A stretch of DNA of 64,000 nucleotides from Streptomyces sp. SUK 48 (GTDB lineage: Bacteria > Actinomycetota > Actinomycetes > Streptomycetales > Streptomycetaceae). A model generated the notes under the pieces. It ran no database searches and was not told where the DNA came from. It worked only from the letters and a program-made list of their open reading frames with translations. Position 1 is the stretch's first letter. The number at the start of each line of letters is the position of its first letter. Position numbers and translations under genes: made by a program. The stretch lies in NCBI RefSeq assembly GCF_009650765.1, contig NZ_CP045740.1, positions 682,001-746,000 of the forward strand. Reading direction: 5' to 3'. Below, piece after piece: positions 29,549-38,893 of the stretch.

Positions 29549-31975
29549 TCAGCCGCCGAGCACGTCGGCGGGGGTGGGGACGGCTCCCCCGGCGCCACCG
29601 CCGCTGGGGTCGGGCAGGGCGGGCGTGTCCGTGACGTTGGGCGGCCCGATCTCGTCCGGGCCCTGCGGCATGAGGGAATCGCCGAAGGGAGCCGAGTTGT
29701 AGAGGGAGGTGTCGGGGGGATAGGCGAGGGGGTCGAGGAGGGAGGGGGCGGCGGAGGGAACGGTGGCGGGGGCGGGCTCGGAAGCGTCCGGCGGGGCCGC
29801 CGAGGCCGAGGAAACGGCCGAGACGGGGGGTACGGCACGTGCCTCGGGGGAGGCGGCGGGGCTGGCCGTACTCCGGCCGGGGGAGGCGGAAGCACGGCGG
29901 ACATCGGCAGCCGGAGTGCCGTGGCCGGTCACAGCGGGAGCGCTGGACGCGTCGACCGCACGGGTGCCCTGGCCGGTCCCGGTCGACGCCGGAGCCCTGG
30001 ACGCATCAGCCGCCCGGGGGCTCTGGCCGGTCTTGGCGGGAGCGACGGAGGCACCGGCCTTGCGAGCCGCGTCGCCCGTCACAGCCCGAGAACGAGCCGC
30101 ATCGGACGTCGGCGTGACGCGACCGGACGCAGCCGGAACCCCGGACGCATCGGACGTGCGGGTGCCCTGCCCGGTCGCCACCGGAGCACCGGACGCATCA
30201 GCCGCCCGGGTGCCCTGCCCGGTCGCGGCGGAAGCGGCAGAGGCACCGGCCTTCCGAGCCGCGTCGCCCGTCACAGCCCGAGAACGAGCCGCATCGGATG
30301 TCGGCGTGACGCGACCGGACGCAGCCGGAACCCCGGACGCATCGGACGTGCCGGTGCCCTGCCCGGTCGCCACCGGAGCACCGGACGCATCAGCCGCCCG
30401 GGTGCCCTGCCCGGTCGCGGTCGCCGCCGGAGCACTGGACGCGTCGACCGCACGGGTGCCCTGGCCGGTCTTGGCGGGAGCGACGGAGGCACCGGCCTTG
30501 CGAGCCGCGTCGCCCGTCACAGCCCGAGAACGAGCCGCATCGGACGTCGGCGTGACGCGACCGTTCACAGCCGGAACCCCGGAACCATCAGCAGCCCGGG
30601 TTCCGTCGCTCGTCGACGCCGGTGCGCTGGACGCGTCACCCGTCCGCGTCACGTCCCTGGTCGCATCCGAAGTGCCGCGCGCGTCGGGCGCCGTAGTCAC
30701 CCGCTCGTCCGTCACGTGCGTGCCGCGCCCGTCGGCGGAGGCGGCGCTGCGCGAACCGCTCTCCGCCCTCCCTCCGGCGCTCCGCGAACCCGTCTCCGTC
30801 CCCCTTCCAGTGCTCCGCGAACCCGTGTCCGCCCTCCCCTCGGCGTTCCGCGTCCCCGTCTCCGCCCGCTCTCCGGCGCTCCGCGTCCCCATGTCCGAGC
30901 GGCTTTCCCCCCGATCCGCCGCCCGGCGCTCCAGCACCCCCGTGCCCCGCTCCCCCGTGTCGGTCCCGTTCGCTCGTGTACGGCGATCATCCGCGCGCTC
31001 ACCACGGCCCTCGCCCCGCCCCGGTGTGACCCGTCCCGTGTCGATCACCGCGCCCCCGATCTCGCCCGTCGCCGTGTTCGACCTGCTCCCCTCGGGACTG
31101 GGCCGGCCGGTGTCCGGCCGGGACGGGTGGGGGAAGCCGGTGAGGCCCGGGTCCGGGGGCGCGGTGTCGGCGACGGCCGGCGGAGCCACGAGGTGGTCGT
31201 TGCGGACGTCGGGGCCGAGCCGGCGCTCTATCCACGTGTTCGTCCCGGCGTCCAGCAGCGTGAGGCTGCCGACGGCCTGGGGCGCCGGGGTCACCACGAT
31301 GACCTGGTTCGGCCGGTAGCCCGACCACGCGGTGCCGCGCGCGCCGACGCCGCCCCGGGCCTCCTGGGGCGGCCGCAGCGGGTTGCCGCAGGCGCAGCGC
31401 ACCCGGGGCACGCCCCGGTCGTCGACCAGCACGGCGGTGCCGGCCTGGAGCACGGCCTGGTACCCGGTGATGCGCCCGTCCCGGTAGCCGTGATTGGTGA
31501 CCCGGGTGTCCGCGCGCAGCAGGACCGGGGTCAGGGCGCGCAGGTATCCGGGCAGATCCGTCCGGGAGACACCCGCCACATGGGCGAACGCGTCCCCCCG
31601 GGCGGGGTCCGCCGTCAGCCCCCCGATCTGCCGCTCGACATCGCAGCCGGCGACGCGGACGCTGCCGCTGTAGAGCCCCGGGGTGCCGCCGGACAGGGCG
31701 CGCGCCGCCGCCAGGGGGGCGACGGCGAGGCCGGCGGGCGGCGCGCTGGCGTCGGCGGTACGGCCGGTGCCCGTCGGCCGGGGCGTGCCGGTGCGGGCGG
31801 GGCCGGTCGCCGTGGAGGCGGTGAAGGGGTTGGGCCCCCGCTCGGCGGCGGGCTGGAGGAAGACCTCCTCGCCCAGCTGGGCCTCCTTGACGGCGGCGCC
31901 CGCACACCCGGTGAGGAGCAGCGCCACCGAGAGCAGCACGCAGGCCATGACCATGGATCCGGTGGGTATGCGCAC
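29549..31975 (-). CDS. DUF6777-like lipoprotein with long repetitive tail
   Basis: An 808-residue lipoprotein from a GTG; a signal peptide ends in the lipobox LLTGC. Residues about 40-270 form a DUF6777-like domain (GGTPGLYSGSVRVAGCDVE, RADTRVTNHGYRDGRITGY, LVDDRGVPRVRCACGNPL, SGYRPNQVIVVTPAP). It has three to four conserved cysteines and is exposed outside the membrane. The rest is a low-complexity tail of Thr, Ala, Ser, Gly, Asp and Arg with three long imperfect repeats, then a Pro/Asp-rich end. No enzymatic motif is seen. The tail resembles a wall-spanning or flexible region (inference). It is divergent from the lipase-maturation-factor gene over an AT-rich 100-bp gap. Confidence 0.85.
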   Translation of the reverse strand: MRIPTGSMVMACVLLSVALLLTGCAGAAVKEAQLGEEVFLQPAAERGPNPFTASTATGPARTGTPRPTGTGRTADASAPPAGLAVAPLAAARALSGGTPGLYSGSVRVAGCDVERQIGGLTADPARGDAFAHVAGVSRTDLPGYLRALTPVLLRADTRVTNHGYRDGRITGYQAVLQAGTAVLVDDRGVPRVRCACGNPLRPPQEARGGVGARGTAWSGYRPNQVIVVTPAPQAVGSLTLLDAGTNTWIERRLGPDVRNDHLVAPPAVADTAPPDPGLTGFPHPSRPDTGRPSPEGSRSNTATGEIGGAVIDTGRVTPGRGEGRGERADDRRTRANGTDTGERGTGVLERRAADRGESRSDMGTRSAGERAETGTRNAEGRADTGSRSTGRGTETGSRSAGGRAESGSRSAASADGRGTHVTDERVTTAPDARGTSDATRDVTRTGDASSAPASTSDGTRAADGSGVPAVNGRVTPTSDAARSRAVTGDAARKAGASVAPAKTGQGTRAVDASSAPAATATGQGTRAADASGAPVATGQGTGTSDASGVPAASGRVTPTSDAARSRAVTGDAARKAGASAASAATGQGTRAADASGAPVATGQGTRTSDASGVPAASGRVTPTSDAARSRAVTGDAARKAGASVAPAKTGQSPRAADASRAPASTGTGQGTRAVDASSAPAVTGHGTPAADVRRASASPGRSTASPAASPEARAVPPVSAVSSASAAPPDASEPAPATVPSAAPSLLDPLAYPPDTSLYNSAPFGDSLMPQGPDEIGPPNVTDTPALPDPSGGGAGGAVPTPADVLGG
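30031..30565. repeat. Three long repeats in the lipoprotein tail
   Basis: A nearly identical block of about 62 bp begins at 30064, 30256 and 30502 (spacing 192 and 246 bp). It contains the string gcccgagaacgagccgcatc. The first and third copies also share about 30 further bases to their left. The encoded unit is GRVTPTSDAARSRAVTGDAA. Copy number is likely to vary by slippage or recombination. Confidence 0.9.
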
Positions 31976-32075
31976 CGTGCACTCCGCATCACTGTGGGTG
32001 AATTATCACTATTATTTGCTTTGCTCCCGTTTCGCTGGCAACTCGGGGGACCGGTACGAGGGAGGCGAGGCGGCC

Positions 32076-33497
32076 GTGGACTGGTTCACCGCACCCGACT
32101 ACTGGCTGAGCCGGCTGGTCCTCCAGCGGGCGCTGGCCGCCGTGTACCTCGTCGCGTTTTCGGCGGCCGCCCTCCAGTTCCGGGCGCTGCTGGGCGAGCG
32201 CGGGATGCTGCCGATCCCGCACTACGTGGCGCGGATCCGCTTCCGCCGGGCGCCGAGCCTGTTCCAACTGCACTACTCGGACCGGTTCTTCGCGGCCACG
32301 GCCTGGACGGGGTGCGCGGTGTCGGCGGCGCTGCTCGCCGGGGCGGACGCGCTGCTGCCGCTGTGGGCCGCGATCGTGCTGTGGCTGGTGCCGTGGGCGC
32401 TGTATCTGTCGATCGTGAACGTGGGCCAGACCTGGTACGCGTTCGGCTGGGAGTCGCTGCTGCTGGAGACCGGTTTCCTGGCCGCGTTCCTCGGCAACGA
32501 CCGGGTGGCGCCGCCGGTGCTGGTGCTGTTCCTGCTGCGCTGGATCCTGTTCCGGGTGGAGTTCGGCGCGGGGCTGATCAAGCTGCGCGGCGACGCGTGC
32601 TGGCGCGAGCTGACCTGCCTCTACTACCACCACGAGACCCAGCCGATGCCGGGCCCGCTGAGCTGGTTCTTCCACCATCTGCCCAGGCCGCTGCACCGGG
32701 TGGAGGTCGCCGCCAACCACTTCACCCAACTCGTGGTGCCGTTCCTGCTGTTCACGCCCCAGCCGATCGCCTCGGCCGCCACCGCGCTGATGATCGTGAC
32801 CCAGCTGTGGCTGGTGCTCTCCGGCAACTTCTCCTGGCTGAACTGGATCACCGTCGTGCTGGCGGTCTCCGCGCTGCGGCTCCCGGCGACGGCTCCGTCC
32901 CTGCCGTCCGCGCCCCTGGGGTACGAGATCGTGGTCCTGGCCCTCGCCGCGCTGCTGTTGTTCCTCAGCTATCGCCCGGTGGTGAACATGGTCTCCCGAC
33001 GCCAGGTGATGAACCGCTCCTTCGATCCGCTGCACCTGGTCAACACCTACGGCGCGTTCGGCAGCGTCAGCCGGGTGCGCTACGAGGTGGTCGTGGAGGG
33101 CACCTTGGACGAGGTGGCCCGGCCGGACGCGGACTGGCGCGAGTACGAGTTCAAGGGCAAGCCGGGCCGACTGCGCCACTGGCCGCGCCAGTTCGCGCCG
33201 TACCATCTGCGCCTGGACTGGCTGATGTGGTTCGCCGCGCTGTCGCCCGCGTACGCCGGGGAGTGGTTCGGCGGCCTGGTGGAACGCCTCCTGGAGAACG
33301 ACCGCGCCACGCTGCGGCTGCTGCGCCGCTCCCCCTTCCCGCCGGACACCCCGCCGCGTTATGTCCGCGCCCGCCTCTTCCGCTACCGCTACACCTCCTG
33401 GCGGGAGTTGCGGGAGACGGGGGCGTGCTGGGACCGGACGTACGTGCGCGAGTACCTGCCGCCGACCCGGCTGGCCGCAGCGACCGAGAGGCCGTAA
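32076..33497 (+). CDS. Lipase maturation factor family membrane protein
   Basis: A 473-residue polytopic membrane protein from a GTG after GGAGGCGAGG. It has about eight helices and LMF-type landmarks: LLQFR-type N-terminal loop (AALQFRALLGERGMLPIPHY), SLLLETGFLAAFLG, FRVEFGAGLIKLRGDACW and LYYHHETQPMPGPLSWFFHH. A soluble C-terminal domain includes RYEVVVEG, WREYEFKGKPG and FAPYHLRLDWLMWFAAL. LMF1 in animals is needed for lipase folding in the ER; the bacterial role is unknown. It converges with the GH38 gene. Confidence 0.9.
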   Translation: MDWFTAPDYWLSRLVLQRALAAVYLVAFSAAALQFRALLGERGMLPIPHYVARIRFRRAPSLFQLHYSDRFFAATAWTGCAVSAALLAGADALLPLWAAIVLWLVPWALYLSIVNVGQTWYAFGWESLLLETGFLAAFLGNDRVAPPVLVLFLLRWILFRVEFGAGLIKLRGDACWRELTCLYYHHETQPMPGPLSWFFHHLPRPLHRVEVAANHFTQLVVPFLLFTPQPIASAATALMIVTQLWLVLSGNFSWLNWITVVLAVSALRLPATAPSLPSAPLGYEIVVLALAALLLFLSYRPVVNMVSRRQVMNRSFDPLHLVNTYGAFGSVSRVRYEVVVEGTLDEVARPDADWREYEFKGKPGRLRHWPRQFAPYHLRLDWLMWFAALSPAYAGEWFGGLVERLLENDRATLRLLRRSPFPPDTPPRYVRARLFRYRYTSWRELRETGACWDRTYVREYLPPTRLAAATERP

Positions 33498-33577
33498 CCC
33501 GTACGCCCACGCCCCCGCCGTGCTCCCACCCGCGCCCGCGCCCGGCCAGCGCGACCCCGGGCACGGTCAGGGGTGCT

Positions 33578-36500
33578 TCAGACCCTGCGCAACCGCAGCG
33601 TCATCAGTTCGAACGGGCGCAGCCGTACGGTGATCCGCTCGCCCTCGCGGACCGGCTGCGGCGCGTCCGCGAGCGGGCGTTCCAGCAGGTCGGTGACCGT
33701 GAGGCCACTGAAGGCGAAGCCGGCCGTGAGGGTGGGCCGGGCGCGGCCGCCGTGGGCCTCGTGGAAGCGGATCACCACGTCGCCGCTGCCGTCGTCGGCC
33801 AGCTTGACCGCCGTGACGACGACCGCGTCGTCGTCCACGGTGATGAGCGGGGCGACGTCCCGGGCGCCGGTCGTACGGCGCTCGGGCAGGTTGACCCGCC
33901 AGCCCTCGCGGACCGCGTCGGCGATCGAGGCGCCGGGCACCAGGGCGTGCCGGAAGCGGTGCCTGCCCTGGTCGGTGTCGGGGTCGGGGAAGCGCGGGGC
34001 GCGCAGCAGGGAGGCGCGGACGGTGGTGGTCGTACCCCGGTCGCCGTCGGTCCGTACGGTGCGGGTGACGTCGTGTCCGTACGTCGCGTCGTTGACGAGG
34101 GCCACGCCCCAGCCGGGTTCCTCCAGGTGGACGAAGCGGTGGTTGCACGCCTCGAACTTGGCCGCCTCCCATGAGGTGTTGGTGTGGGTGGGACGGAAGA
34201 CGTGCCCGAACTGGGTCTCCGACGCGTACCGTTCGGCGTGCAGGTCGAGCGGGAAGGCCAGTTTCAGGATCTTCTCCGTCTCGTGCCAGTCCACTTCCGT
34301 GTCGACGACCAGCCGCCGCTCCCCCCGGGGCAGCGAGAACACCTGGGTGGCACGGGAGTCGCCGAAGGAGCGGACGATCCGTACCGATGCCCCGTCCTCG
34401 CCGACGCCGATCCCGTCGGCGTCCGTGAGGTCGGTGACGGTGTTGCGGTAGAAGGAGTCGACGTCCCAGGCGTCCCACATGTTCGGGAGATCCTGGTGGA
34501 GTTGGAGGAGGCCGGCCGCCGCGCCGGGGGCGACGCCCTCGCGGTCGGCGGTGAGATCGCGGGCGGAGACGATGAGGCCCCGGGCGTCGATCTCCACGTG
34601 CAGCAGCCCGTTGTCGAGCACGTACCCGCCCGCCGCGCGGGGCTCGGGCACCGCCCCGGCGCCCGCGCCCGGAGCGGGCCGGGCGCCCGCCGCCGGCACC
34701 CCGGCGTGCTCGTACGGCGCCGCGTTGAACACCAGCTCCCGCGTTCCCTCCCCCGCCAGCGCCCGCTGCGCCCCCGCGATGACCGCCTCCAGCTCCCCCG
34801 CGACCCGCGCGTAGGTCGCCCGCGCCTCCCGGTGCACCCAGGCGATGGAGGAGCCGGGCAGGATGTCATGGAACTGGTGCAGCAGGACCGTCTTCCAGAT
34901 GCGGTCCAACTCCTCGTACGGGTAAGGGTGTCCGGTGCGTACGGCGGCGGTCGCGGCCCACAGCTCGGCCTCCCGGAGCAGATGTTCGCTGCGCCGGTTG
35001 CCCCGCTTGGTCCCGGCCTGGCTGGTGAGGGTGGCGCGGTGCAGTTCCAGGTACAACTCCCCCACCCAGACGGGGGCGTCGGGGTATTCGGCCGCCGCCT
35101 TGCCGAAGAAGGCGCCCGGGGTCTCCCAGACGACGGCGGGCGAGCCCTCCAGATCGCGCAGCCGGGCCGCCCGGCCGGCCATCTCGCGGGTGGTGCCGCC
35201 GCCCCCGTCGCCGTAGCCGGTGGGCGCGAGCGAGTGCCGGGCGCGGCCCTTCTCCCGGAAGTTGCGTGCGGCGTGGGCGAGTTCGGAGCCGTGCAGGGTG
35301 CAGTTGTAGGTGTCGACGGGCGGGAAGTGGGTGAGAATCCGGGTGCCGTCGATGCCCTCCCACTGGAAGGTGTGGTGCGGGAAACTGTTCGTCCTCGACC
35401 AGGAGATCTTCTGGGTCAGCAGCCACTTGGCGCCCGCCGCCCGGATGATCTGCGGCAGCCCGGCCGCGAACCCGAAGGTGTCGGGCAGCCACACCTCCTC
35501 GTTCTCCAGGCCGAACTCCTCCAGGAAGAACCGCTTTCCGTGCACGAACTGCCGGGCCATCGCCTCCGAGCCGGGCATGTTGGTGTCCGACTCCACCCAC
35601 ATCCCGCCGGCCGGCACGAACCGCCCCGTCGCCACCGCCTCGCGCATCCGCGTCCACACCTCGGGCCGGTGCTCCTTCACCCAGGCCCACTGCTGGGCCT
35701 GCGACATGGCGAAGACGAACTCCGGCTCGTCCTCGATCAGGGCGGTCATGTTGGCCGCCGTGCGGGCCACCTTGCGCACCGTCTCGCGCAGCGGCCACAG
35801 CCACGCCGAGTCGATGTGGGCGTGTCCGACCGCGCTGATCCGGTGGGCGGAGGGGACGGCGGGCGCGGACAGGACGCCGGTCAGCCGCTCGCGGGCGCGG
35901 GCCGCCGTGCCGTTCACGTCCTGGAGGTCGACGGCGTCCAGGGACCGTTCGACGGCACGCAGGATGTCGTACCGGCGCGCGGAGTCCACCGGCAGCTCGG
36001 CCATCAGCTCGCCGAGCACCTCCAGGTCGAGGACCAGCTGCCACACGGTGTCGTCGAAGACGGCGAGATCCATGCGGGCGAGCGTGTACTGCGGCGCGCT
36101 CCCGGCGGTGCCCTTCTCGCCGAAGGGGGTGGGCCCCGGCCCGAAGACCAGCGGGTTGGCGGCGGCCTCGATGTGCAGGCACACCGGCTCGCCGCCCGCG
36201 ACGGGGGCCCCGATCCGCACCCACTGGTTGCGCGGGTTCAGGCCCTTCACCGGGGTGCCGTCGGGCCGGTACACCAGGCCCTCGCACTGGAATCCGGGCA
36301 GGTCCTGCGCGAAGCCCAGGTCGAGCAGGGCCTCGACGGTCCGGCCCGCCCACGCCTCGGGCACGGTCCCGGTCACCCGGAACCAGCTGGTGCCCCAGGG
36401 GGCGCCCCATGGGGTGCCCACCTCGACCGGCCGGAGTTCGGCGGCGAGCCCCTCGGCCACCGGCACCGGCTCGCCGGGCGCGTGCCACACCGCGACCTGG

Positions 36501-36592
36501 AGCGGCACGGACGCGGGGTACACGGCGGGGCGGATGCGCTCGGTCAGGACGCGGCGCAGGCGGTCCTCCACCAGCGTGCGGTCGTCATGCAT
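33578..36592 (-). CDS. GH38 alpha-mannosidase
   Basis: A 1004-residue glycoside hydrolase without a signal peptide, so probably cytoplasmic. The catalytic N-terminal domain begins near residue 250 with the zinc-binding AVGHAHIDSAWLWPLRE. GGMWVESDTNMPGSEA follows, and the nucleophile segment is WLPDTFGFAAGLPQI. Helical middle and C-terminal beta domains follow (VIRFHEAHGGRARPTLTAGF near the end). The length is standard for bacterial GH38 enzymes, which trim alpha-mannose from glycans. The ATG at 36592 has a GGGAG site. A GH92 mannosidase lies 6 kb downstream. Confidence 0.95.
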   Translation of the reverse strand: MHDDRTLVEDRLRRVLTERIRPAVYPASVPLQVAVWHAPGEPVPVAEGLAAELRPVEVGTPWGAPWGTSWFRVTGTVPEAWAGRTVEALLDLGFAQDLPGFQCEGLVYRPDGTPVKGLNPRNQWVRIGAPVAGGEPVCLHIEAAANPLVFGPGPTPFGEKGTAGSAPQYTLARMDLAVFDDTVWQLVLDLEVLGELMAELPVDSARRYDILRAVERSLDAVDLQDVNGTAARARERLTGVLSAPAVPSAHRISAVGHAHIDSAWLWPLRETVRKVARTAANMTALIEDEPEFVFAMSQAQQWAWVKEHRPEVWTRMREAVATGRFVPAGGMWVESDTNMPGSEAMARQFVHGKRFFLEEFGLENEEVWLPDTFGFAAGLPQIIRAAGAKWLLTQKISWSRTNSFPHHTFQWEGIDGTRILTHFPPVDTYNCTLHGSELAHAARNFREKGRARHSLAPTGYGDGGGGTTREMAGRAARLRDLEGSPAVVWETPGAFFGKAAAEYPDAPVWVGELYLELHRATLTSQAGTKRGNRRSEHLLREAELWAATAAVRTGHPYPYEELDRIWKTVLLHQFHDILPGSSIAWVHREARATYARVAGELEAVIAGAQRALAGEGTRELVFNAAPYEHAGVPAAGARPAPGAGAGAVPEPRAAGGYVLDNGLLHVEIDARGLIVSARDLTADREGVAPGAAAGLLQLHQDLPNMWDAWDVDSFYRNTVTDLTDADGIGVGEDGASVRIVRSFGDSRATQVFSLPRGERRLVVDTEVDWHETEKILKLAFPLDLHAERYASETQFGHVFRPTHTNTSWEAAKFEACNHRFVHLEEPGWGVALVNDATYGHDVTRTVRTDGDRGTTTTVRASLLRAPRFPDPDTDQGRHRFRHALVPGASIADAVREGWRVNLPERRTTGARDVAPLITVDDDAVVVTAVKLADDGSGDVVIRFHEAHGGRARPTLTAGFAFSGLTVTDLLERPLADAPQPVREGERITVRLRPFELMTLRLRRV

Positions 36593-36820
36593 ACGGGATG
36601 CTCCCTGCTGGGTTCCGGGCGTTCACGGCTCACGGGGGAGGTACGTCGGACTGCTTCGGGCTCGGTTTCGTCCGCGCTTCGGGCCCGCTTCGGACCCGCT
36701 GAGGAACGCATTCCCCTCCGACGGCCGCCGGACCCTCGACGTACCGTGCCCGACGAGGCACAGTTCTCCCTGCGCCCCTGTGCGTACCGGCGAGTAGCCG
36801 ACGATCGACCGAGGAGTGCC

Positions 36821-38167
36821 GTGGGGAACTGGGCCGGGCGGAGCGCCGCCGACATAGCCACCGCCGTGCGGGAGAAGCGGGTCACGCCACGGGAGGTGGT
36901 GGCGGAGCACCTGGCGCGGATCGAGCGGTACGACGGGCGGATCGAGGCGTTCCGCACCGTACGGGCGCGCGCGGCGCTCGCCGAGGCGGAGGAGGTGGGC
37001 TCGCGCGCCGGGCTGGCCGGACTGCCGCTCGCGGGCGTGCCGGTGGCGGTGAAGGACAACCTGGCGGTGCGCGGCGAGGCCCACCGTGACGGCTCCGCCG
37101 CGACCCCGGACGCCCCGGCGGCCGAGGACCATGTCACGGTGGCCCGGCTGCGGGCGGCGGGCGCGGTGGTCGTGGGTCTGACGAACGTGCCCGAGCTGTG
37201 CGTCTTCGGTACGACCGAGGGGCCGTACGGCGCCTCGCGCAACCCCTGGGACACCACGCGCACGGCGGGCGGGTCCTCCGGGGGCAGCGCCGCCGCCGTG
37301 GCCGCGGGGTTCGTGCCGCTCGCGCTCGGCAACGACGGCATGGGCTCCCTGCGCATCCCGGCGGCGAACTGCGGGCTCGTCACGGTGAAGCCGGGGCACG
37401 GGGTGGTGGCGGCGGGGATCGGCAACGGCGACTGGTTCGGCATGTCGGAGAACGGCCCGCTGGCCACCACGGTCGAGGATCTGCGGCTGATGCTGGGCGT
37501 CCTGGCCGGCCGGGACTTCCCCGCCGCCGGGGAGCCCGCGCGGCGCACGATCGCCGTGGCCCTGCGCAATCCGCTCCCCGTGGCGGGCGTCGGCGGCGCG
37601 TACGCGGGCGCGGTCCGGCAGGCGGCGGGGGCGCTGGCGCGGGCGGGCCACCGGGTGCGCCGGGCGGAACCGCCGTACCCCCTGACGATGGGGGTGAGCG
37701 CGCTCAAGCACTGGACGGCGGGGACGGCGGTGGACGCCGAGGGGCTGGACGCGGCGCGGCTGGCCCGGCGCACCCGGGTGCACGCGGCGATCGGCCGGCG
37801 CTTCGTCGGCCAGGTCCGCACCGGCAGCGAACGCGAGCGCCTGCGCGCCCGGCTGACCCCGTTCCTCACCGAGCACGACGTGCTGCTCACCCCGGCGCTG
37901 GCCCGCCGCTCCCCCGCCGCCGGACCGTGGCACGAACGCGGCTGGCTGCGCAACGTCCTCGCCAACTCGGCCTACTCGCCCTTCACCCCGCCCTGGAACC
38001 TGACCGGCTGGCCCGCGATGTCCGTCCCCGTCGGCACCCTGCCCTCGGGCGCCCCCGCCGCCGTCCAACTGGTGGGCCGCCCCGGCACGGAGGCCGTCCT
38101 GCTGGACCTGGCCGAGGAATTGGAGCACTCACTGCCATGGCACCGCACGGCACCTCTGGGCGACTGA
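36821..38167 (+). CDS. Amidase signature family enzyme
   Basis: A 448-residue Ser-cisSer-Lys amidase. The lysine is in PVAVKDNLAVRG, the glycine/serine-rich core is TAGGSSGGSAAAVAAG, and the nucleophile segment is ALGNDGMGSLRIPAANCG. It hydrolyses a carboxamide; the substrate is not predictable. The GTG start follows GAGGAG at good spacing. The same frame is open for several kilobases upstream because it is antisense to the GH38 gene, which is why the start was set here. The promoter is shared divergently with GH38. Confidence 0.92.
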   Translation: MGNWAGRSAADIATAVREKRVTPREVVAEHLARIERYDGRIEAFRTVRARAALAEAEEVGSRAGLAGLPLAGVPVAVKDNLAVRGEAHRDGSAATPDAPAAEDHVTVARLRAAGAVVVGLTNVPELCVFGTTEGPYGASRNPWDTTRTAGGSSGGSAAAVAAGFVPLALGNDGMGSLRIPAANCGLVTVKPGHGVVAAGIGNGDWFGMSENGPLATTVEDLRLMLGVLAGRDFPAAGEPARRTIAVALRNPLPVAGVGGAYAGAVRQAAGALARAGHRVRRAEPPYPLTMGVSALKHWTAGTAVDAEGLDAARLARRTRVHAAIGRRFVGQVRTGSERERLRARLTPFLTEHDVLLTPALARRSPAAGPWHERGWLRNVLANSAYSPFTPPWNLTGWPAMSVPVGTLPSGAPAAVQLVGRPGTEAVLLDLAEELEHSLPWHRTAPLGD

Positions 38168-38181
38168 CACACCGGGGCCCG

Positions 38182-38236
38182 GAAGCCGATCGGCTTCTCT
38201 GATCGGCATGGGCGCGATGCTCGCATCGCACCCATG
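38182..38236. terminator. Double hairpin between convergent genes
   Basis: A perfect 16-bp palindrome, gaagccgatcggcttc (38182-38197), is followed by a 14-bp arm pair (38207-38220 and 38223-38236, one mismatch). They fill the gap between the amidase gene and the convergent small gene and are well placed to terminate both. Confidence 0.7.
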
Positions 38237-38257
38237 CGCGGCGACGCCGAACGGGGA

Positions 38258-38430
38258 TCAGTCCACGCTCGGCAGGATGTGGGGTTCGGCGAGGTCCTCC
38301 TCGTAGCCGGCGAGGCGGATGGGGGCGGACCGGGCCCACACGTCGAGGCTGCCGAGTTCTCCGGGCCGGCGGCCCGGGCGCTCCGGGTACTCTTCGGGCT
38401 TTGCTCGCGTTTCGTCTTCTCCGGTGTCAC
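38258..38430 (-). pseudogene. Small conserved-looking protein gene with 1-nt frameshift
   Basis: A GTG at 38430 lies six bases after AGGAG and opens a frame with high third-position GC for about 10 codons (VTPEKTKREQ). Coding character then moves to another frame, which reads KPEEYPERPGRRPGELGS, then LDVWARSAPIRLAGYEEDLA, and ends EPHILPSVD followed by a stop at 38258. Adding one A to the AAA run (ttt at 38400-38402 on the plus strand) joins them into one 57-residue protein. I do not recognise the family by name. The second half has a clean codon bias and a distinctive C-terminus. Confidence 0.55.
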
Positions 38431-38437
38431 CGCGCAC

Positions 38438-38893
38438 TCCTTATGTGTCGGGTCACCCTCGGGGCGTACCGGACAATCTGCGCTCCGGCGCTCGCCGCCC
38501 GCTCAGGTCTGGATGGAAGGCCAGTTCGGGCGCGGTGGCGCCGGTACTTCAGGTGGAGCGGGCCGATGATCCACGGCACACTCCTCGGCGGACGAAATGG
38601 GTGGGGGTGGGACCCCTTTTCGCTGCCCGTCCACTCCAGATTAACCAAATGAGCGGACTGCCGCTCGATAGGGAATGCAAACAAGGGGTAACTATCACGC
38701 TTCGAACGGCAACCCAATACCGTCCAATATGCAGCTATCCATAACAAAGCGCATCGCGGAATCGACGCTCCGTATCACCCGTTCGGCGTACGCCGGGCAG
38801 TCCCGCGCGTCAGTTCAGGTGCCGTTGGCCGGACCGCAAGCTCACCATGGTCTGCTGGCGCCCGACACGGTCCTCTCGCGGAAGGACGGACGC
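38438..38893. other. 456-bp intergenic region with AT-rich patch
   Basis: No convincing gene. Bases 38635-38765 are clearly more AT-rich than the surroundings, a likely promoter zone for the gene at 38894 or for the small gene on the other strand. Open frames here lack codon bias. Confidence 0.5.

Noticed and set aside
29900..30660. CRISPR-like array
   Set aside because: The repeats are in-frame coding repeats of the lipoprotein tail with unequal spacing, and no cas genes are present.
15615..34174. Very long open frames (over 1000 codons) at 15615-19883 minus, 15644-19186 plus and 29471-34174 plus
   Set aside because: They run antisense or out of frame to clear genes such as lysX, the DUF6777-like gene and GH38. 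Their Arg/Ala/Pro/Gly composition is typical of GC-rich shadows.
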